DNA of 64,000 nucleotides from positions 186,001 through 250,000 of the forward strand of contig CBDFHN010000002.1 in the NCBI GenBank assembly GCA_965247735.1. The letters are read 5' to 3'. The position numbers were made by a program, and so were the translations under genes. Below, piece by piece: positions 60,138 to 64,000 of this stretch. The notes under the pieces are model-generated. The model ran no database searches and was not told where the DNA came from. It was given only the letters and a program-made list of their open reading frames with translations. Position 1 is the stretch's first letter, and every line of letters starts with the position of its first letter. The stretch comes from JAOXRU01 sp965247735. GTDB taxonomy: Bacteria > Bacteroidota > Bacteroidia > Flavobacteriales > Flavobacteriaceae.

Positions 60138-61028
60138 TTAAAAAAGAAGTAATCCTGGTTCGTTTGGATTTTTGGGAATCTTTAAATTTAAATCAAGTTT
60201 AGCATTCAATTTCTTAATAAAATAAGCGGTCAATAATGGAGATGATATTTCCAAATTTTGATGAACAAAAAAGTGCAGGTGCTCTAATCCAGTATTCACC
60301 CATTCCGCGATGCGTTCTATCCAATCATCCAAACGTTTATAATCACATTCATGATTTGCACCTACATAACGTATAAATGCTTCCGTATTGGTAAGCCTCA
60401 TGTGTAATAAATCTCTTCTTCCTGCGGTATCAACTATGATATTTGCAATATGATGTTCTTCTAACAAAGCATATAATGCTGATGAAATTGTTGGATCTAA
60501 AAACCAATCTTTATGCCTAAACTCTATTGCTAGCGGAATAGTCTTTGGCCATTTTTCAACAAAGCGCACTACCCTATCCCAGTTTTTTGGACCAAAATTA
60601 GAATGCAATTGTAAAAATACAGTACCTAGTTTTTCTTTTAAATTTGAAGTCACCTCTAAATAATGCTGCAATATTGGATATGATTCTTCATTTAGCCTTC
60701 TTAAATGACTCACATTCTGAACGATTTTTGGAAAAAACTTAAAGTCGTCCGGAGTTTTATCATACCATTTATTGTATTGTTCAGATGGAAATATCCTATA
60801 AAACGTAGCATTCAATTCAATTGAATTAAACTGAGAAGCATAATATATTAATTCATCTTTTGTCCCTTTGGGATAAAAACTTTTTAAATCTTGTTTGTTC
60901 CACTTTGCACAACCAATATAGGCACTTATAGCTGAGTTTCCCTTTTTTAACACCTCTTTGGTTGCCTCCTGATCTGGAGGTAAAGTAAAATCTATAAGCT
61001 CAGGATGGTCTACTTTTCCAAATTTCAT
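60138..61028 (-). CDS. DUF72 (YecE-like) protein
   Basis: This is a 296-residue TIM-barrel-like protein with typical DUF72 sequence: AYIGCAKWNKQDLKSFYP, FNSIELNATFYRIFPSEQY, FKFFPKIVQNVSHLRRL, AIEFRHKDWF and VDTAGRRD. The family is very widespread but has no established function; nucleic-acid- or sugar-related roles have been suggested. It is the first gene of a likely transcript with the thioesterase. Confidence 0.92.
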   Translation of the reverse strand: MKFGKVDHPELIDFTLPPDQEATKEVLKKGNSAISAYIGCAKWNKQDLKSFYPKGTKDELIYYASQFNSIELNATFYRIFPSEQYNKWYDKTPDDFKFFPKIVQNVSHLRRLNEESYPILQHYLEVTSNLKEKLGTVFLQLHSNFGPKNWDRVVRFVEKWPKTIPLAIEFRHKDWFLDPTISSALYALLEEHHIANIIVDTAGRRDLLHMRLTNTEAFIRYVGANHECDYKRLDDWIERIAEWVNTGLEHLHFFVHQNLEISSPLLTAYFIKKLNAKLDLNLKIPKNPNEPGLLLF

Positions 61029-61150
61029 TTAACTTATTCTAATTTATTCAATTACGAATATAATTTAGTATTTTTAAAAATATTTAAAACTAATGTAACA
61101 TATTCCCTGAGAAATAGACTTATCAATTGATTATAAACTTTAACAAAATT

Positions 61151-61927
61151 ATGAAAACATTAAAATCATTTATTATCATGTTATTATTTGTAGCTGCAAT
61201 ACCAGTTACTACTGCACAAACAGCAGAAGAAATAATAGCAAATTATTTAGAAAATATTGGTGGAGAAGAAAATTTTAAAGCCTTAAAAGGTGTAAAAATT
61301 TCGGGAAATGTAAAAGTTCAAGGTATGGATTTGACCTTATCTATAGTACAACTTACTAATGGAAAACAAATGTCTGCTGTAGAATTACAAGGTAAAGAGA
61401 TAAAACAAGGTGTTTTTGATGGTGAAGTATTGTGGAATACCAATTTTATGACCATGAAAGCTGAAGCTGCCGATGCTGAAACTTTGGCTAATTTTAAACT
61501 TGGATTAAATGATTTTCCTGATCCATTTATTGATTATAAAGAAAAAGGATATCTTGTAGAGTTAATAGGAAAAGAAACTGTTGAAGGTACAGAAACCTTT
61601 AAAATTATGCTTACAAAAGAGCCAATTACTGTTGATGGAAAGGAAACAGCTGATATTTCATATTACTTTTTTGACTCTGAAAACTTTGTTCCTATAGTTG
61701 TAGAGGCAGCGGTAAACTCAGGTCCAGCTAAAGGAATGGTTTCTCAAACAAAATTTAGTGATTACCAAGAAGTAGATGGTTTATACTTCCCGTTTTCAAC
61801 TACTGCAGGAGTAAAAGACCAGCCTGGTGCACAATCCATAACATTTACTAAAATTGAATTGAATCCTACGGTTGATGATTCCATTTTTAAAATGCCTGTA
61901 GAAGTAACCACTACAGAAGAAAAATAA
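61151..61927 (+). CDS. Exported LolA-like / outer-membrane lipoprotein-sorting-type protein
   Basis: About 258 residues, starting MKTLKSF, with a signal peptide ending PVTTAQ. The mature part (AEEIIANYLENIGGEENFKALKGVKISG, then a series of beta strands, YYFFDSENFVPIVVE, TKFSDYQEVDGLYFPF, ITFTKIELNPTVDDSIFKMP) has the half-barrel pattern of LolA/LolB-type proteins that hold lipid in the periplasm. It is a separate transcription unit with a perfect terminator. Proteins of this class are frequent in Flavobacteriia; the cargo is not known. Confidence 0.8.
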   Translation: MKTLKSFIIMLLFVAAIPVTTAQTAEEIIANYLENIGGEENFKALKGVKISGNVKVQGMDLTLSIVQLTNGKQMSAVELQGKEIKQGVFDGEVLWNTNFMTMKAEAADAETLANFKLGLNDFPDPFIDYKEKGYLVELIGKETVEGTETFKIMLTKEPITVDGKETADISYYFFDSENFVPIVVEAAVNSGPAKGMVSQTKFSDYQEVDGLYFPFSTTAGVKDQPGAQSITFTKIELNPTVDDSIFKMPVEVTTTEEK

Positions 61928-61942
61928 AAAACTTCAATACCG

Positions 61943-61972
61943 AAACCCAGTGTAGCTACACTGGGTTTTTTT
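61943..61972 (+). terminator. Rho-independent terminator
   Basis: A perfect 13-bp inverted repeat (AAACCCAGTGTAG / CTACACTGGGTTT, 61943-61968) is followed by a T-run. It ends the LolA-like gene transcript. Confidence 0.9.
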
Positions 61973-61998
61973 ATACCATACACTCAAAACTATATAAA

Positions 61999-64000
61999 AT
62001 GAAAAAAAGAATATATATCGCAATAATTGCACTTGGGTTAATTTCTTTTCAAACAAATGCTCAAGAACAAATTACGCTAAAAGGAAAAACTCTTTTTGGT
62101 ACGATGTCAGCCAGACAAATTGGCCCTGCTATAATGAGTGGTCGGATCAATGATATAGAATTACATCCTACTGATGCTAGAATTAACTATGCGGGTACTG
62201 CTGGTGGTGGTGTCTGGAAATCTAGTGATGGTGGAGCCACCTACAATTCTATTTTTGATCAATATTGCCAATCTATTGGTACTGTTGCTGTAGATCCTAA
62301 TGATCCAGATAATACGATTTGGGTAGGAACAGGAGAAACATGGACTAGAAATAGTGTATCTGTAGGTGACGGATTGTACAAAACTACTAATGGTGGTGGT
62401 ACATGGAAAAAAATGGGATTTGAACATTCAGATCGAATTGCATCTATAGAAATCAACCCAAAAAACGGTAACGAAGTTTATGTAGGTGTACTTGGTGCAT
62501 TATGGGGAGATCATGAAGAACGTGGTGTTTTTAAAACTTTAGATGGTGGTAAAACATGGAATAAAATTTTATATGTGGATCAAACTACCGGATGCTCAGA
62601 CCTAGTAATGGATCCAAACAATCCAAATATACTTTATGCTTCTTTCTGGGAATTTAGAAGAACAGCATGGAGTTTTAATTCTGGTGGTGAAGGTAGCGCA
62701 CTTTACAAATCTATTGATGCTGGTAAAACATGGAATAAAATCCATAATGGATTTCCAAAAGGAAAATTGGGGCGTTTTGCAATAGCTGTAGCACCTTCTA
62801 ACTCATCAATATTATATGCTGTTGTAGAATCTGAAAAGAATGCAGATAAAGGATTGTATCGTTCTGATGATGCTGGAAAAAATTGGAAACATTTGAATAA
62901 TGATTTTGGTTTGGTGGTTCGTCCATTTTATTTTTCTAGAATTACGGTAGATCCAAGAAATCCTGATGTAGTGGCGAAAGGTGGGCTTAGTGGTTCTATT
63001 TCTAGAGATGGTGGTAAAACATTTAAAAGTCTTGGTGCTATGCATTCTGATATTCATGATATTGTTTTTGATACTAAGGACTCTGACAGAATGTTTGTTG
63101 CTACCGATGGTGGTGTATATCGTTCATGGAATGGTGGTACAACAATGGAAATAGTAACAAACCTTCCTGTTTCTCAATTTTATCATGTTTCTGTTGATAA
63201 TGAAGAACCTTATAATATCTATGGAGGATTACAAGATAATGGATCCTGGTATGGTCCTTCTTCTTCCCCTGGAGGCATAGAAGCTAGAGATTGGAATAGT
63301 GTTGGTTATGGAGATGGTTTTAGAGTATTGCGTCATCCATCAAAAAATATTATTTATTCAGAAATGCAAGGTGCAGAAAATGTATGGCGTTATGATGTGG
63401 ATAGAAATATAAGTAAAACTATTCAGCCACAACCTAAAAAAGGAGATCCAAAACTTCGTTTTAACTGGAATGCGCCTATGGCATTAAGTAATTTTAATGC
63501 TGATCGTTTTTATATGGGAAGTCAGTTTTTACATGTATCAGATGATATGGGAGATTCTTGGCGTATTATTTCACCTGATTTAACAACAAATGATAAAGCA
63601 AAACAAGGACAAGAAAATTCTGGTGGACTTTCTAAAGATAATTCTGGAGCTGAAAATCATTGTACAATTTTTACAATTGCAGAATCTCCATTGGATAAAA
63701 ATGTAATTTGGGTTGGTACAGACGATGGAAATGTACAGGTAACTACAGATGGTGGAAAATCATGGACAAATACCATTGAAAACGTTAGTGGATTGCCAAA
63801 AAACACCTGGTGTTACCATATAGAAGCTAGTGCCCATGATAAAGGTACTGCCTATGCTGTTTTTGAAGGACATACCAATAATGATAAAAATGCATATACC
63901 TATAAAACTATTGATTTTGGAAAAACATGGACTTCTATAATATCTGATGATGTTAATGGATTTGTTAGAAATATTCAAGAGGATTATGTAAATAAAGATT
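61999..64000 (+). CDS. Secreted BNR/VPS10-like beta-propeller protein (3' end outside window)
   Basis: The ATG at 61999 opens a frame that runs off the window (667 residues visible). The signal peptide ends FQTNAQ. Repeated blade motifs of the BNR/sortilin type are visible: GGGVWKSSDGGATYNSIFD, GLYKTTNGGGTWKKMGFE, GVFKTLDGGKTWNKI, ALYKSIDAGKTWNKI, GLYRSDDAGKNWKH, GSISRDGGKTFKSLG, VQVTTDGGKSWTN and TYKTIDFGKTWTS, each with an S/T-x-D-x-G-x-T/S-W core (Asp boxes). SARQIGPAIMSGRINDIELHP at the start is typical of a large Bacteroidota family annotated as glycosyl hydrolase- or VPS10-domain proteins. Whether it is enzymatic is unclear. Confidence 0.92.
   Translation, partial: MKKRIYIAIIALGLISFQTNAQEQITLKGKTLFGTMSARQIGPAIMSGRINDIELHPTDARINYAGTAGGGVWKSSDGGATYNSIFDQYCQSIGTVAVDPNDPDNTIWVGTGETWTRNSVSVGDGLYKTTNGGGTWKKMGFEHSDRIASIEINPKNGNEVYVGVLGALWGDHEERGVFKTLDGGKTWNKILYVDQTTGCSDLVMDPNNPNILYASFWEFRRTAWSFNSGGEGSALYKSIDAGKTWNKIHNGFPKGKLGRFAIAVAPSNSSILYAVVESEKNADKGLYRSDDAGKNWKHLNNDFGLVVRPFYFSRITVDPRNPDVVAKGGLSGSISRDGGKTFKSLGAMHSDIHDIVFDTKDSDRMFVATDGGVYRSWNGGTTMEIVTNLPVSQFYHVSVDNEEPYNIYGGLQDNGSWYGPSSSPGGIEARDWNSVGYGDGFRVLRHPSKNIIYSEMQGAENVWRYDVDRNISKTIQPQPKKGDPKLRFNWNAPMALSNFNADRFYMGSQFLHVSDDMGDSWRIISPDLTTNDKAKQGQENSGGLSKDNSGAENHCTIFTIAESPLDKNVIWVGTDDGNVQVTTDGGKSWTNTIENVSGLPKNTWCYHIEASAHDKGTAYAVFEGHTNNDKNAYTYKTIDFGKTWTSIISDDVNGFVRNIQEDYVNKD

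Noticed and set aside
1..64000. tRNA or rRNA genes
   Set aside because: No cloverleaf with a GTTCGANTC-type T-arm or rRNA-like block was recognised on reading either strand.

Overview
The window looks like a chromosomal segment of a marine-type Flavobacteriaceae (Bacteroidota). The DNA is AT-rich and Shine-Dalgarno signals are weak. Several promoters fit the Bacteroidota TTTG/TAnnTTTG pattern. Lipoproteins and signal peptides ending in AQ or FGQ are frequent, LytS/LytTR two-component pairs recur, and families such as DUF5117-type metalloproteases, PD40 lipoproteins and BNR-propeller proteins are typical of the group. No rRNA, tRNA or CRISPR array was seen.

Layout. 0-1.3 kb: tail of a repetitive surface or tail-fibre-like protein and a C1q/TNF-like secreted protein. 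1.4-5.1 kb: a PrnB-like (IDO superfamily) protein with an extra N-terminal domain, divergent from an overlapping Ras-like GTPase / degenerate histidine-kinase pair. 5.2-11.2 kb: a LytS/LytTR pair divergent from an ABC ATPase and an ABC-permease/M1-aminopeptidase fusion. 11.2-16.2 kb: a beta-lactamase-fold lipoprotein, a ToxR-like membrane regulator, and a MarR regulator with a near-identical operator repeated before its own gene and before the next gene; an exported isochorismatase-like hydrolase follows. 16.3-20 kb: a second LytS/LytTR pair divergent from an S41 protease. 20-27.3 kb: an IS200 remnant followed by a cysteine-rich redox cluster (two flavoproteins, MFS transporter, SigZ-like ECF sigma factor, Cys-rich small and secreted proteins). 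Three promoters in it share an exactly spaced bipartite motif. 28-35.6 kb: a third LytS/LytTR pair divergent from a serine-hydrolase-like lipoprotein, an FGE-like protein, two tandem PD40 lipoproteins, and a ThiE/TenI homologue.

37.2-49.9 kb is a defence island. It starts with a 5'-truncated Zn-hook (SbcC/Rad50-like) ATPase fused abruptly to the end of an S41 protease gene, then a DUF2130 protein. Next comes a Wadjet/MksBEF-like condensin locus (JetA-JetB-JetC-JetD) with overlapping genes. JetA is split by an IS200/IS605 element and JetC by an IS3 element, so the system is probably inactive in this strain. In silico removal of the IS3 element restores an uninterrupted JetC frame. The island ends with a small nuclease-fold-like protein and about 1 kb of non-coding repeats and large hairpins.

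49.9-64 kb is ordinary flavobacterial chromosome: a CDGSH/ferredoxin-like protein, a hybrid sensor kinase and, 5 kb on, an HPt protein that may serve it, a DUF5117-type zinc metalloprotease, a CPXCG protein, a DEAH helicase, an M19 dipeptidase, a hotdog thioesterase, a DUF72 protein, a LolA-like secreted protein and the start of a large BNR/VPS10-like secreted propeller protein that runs off the window.
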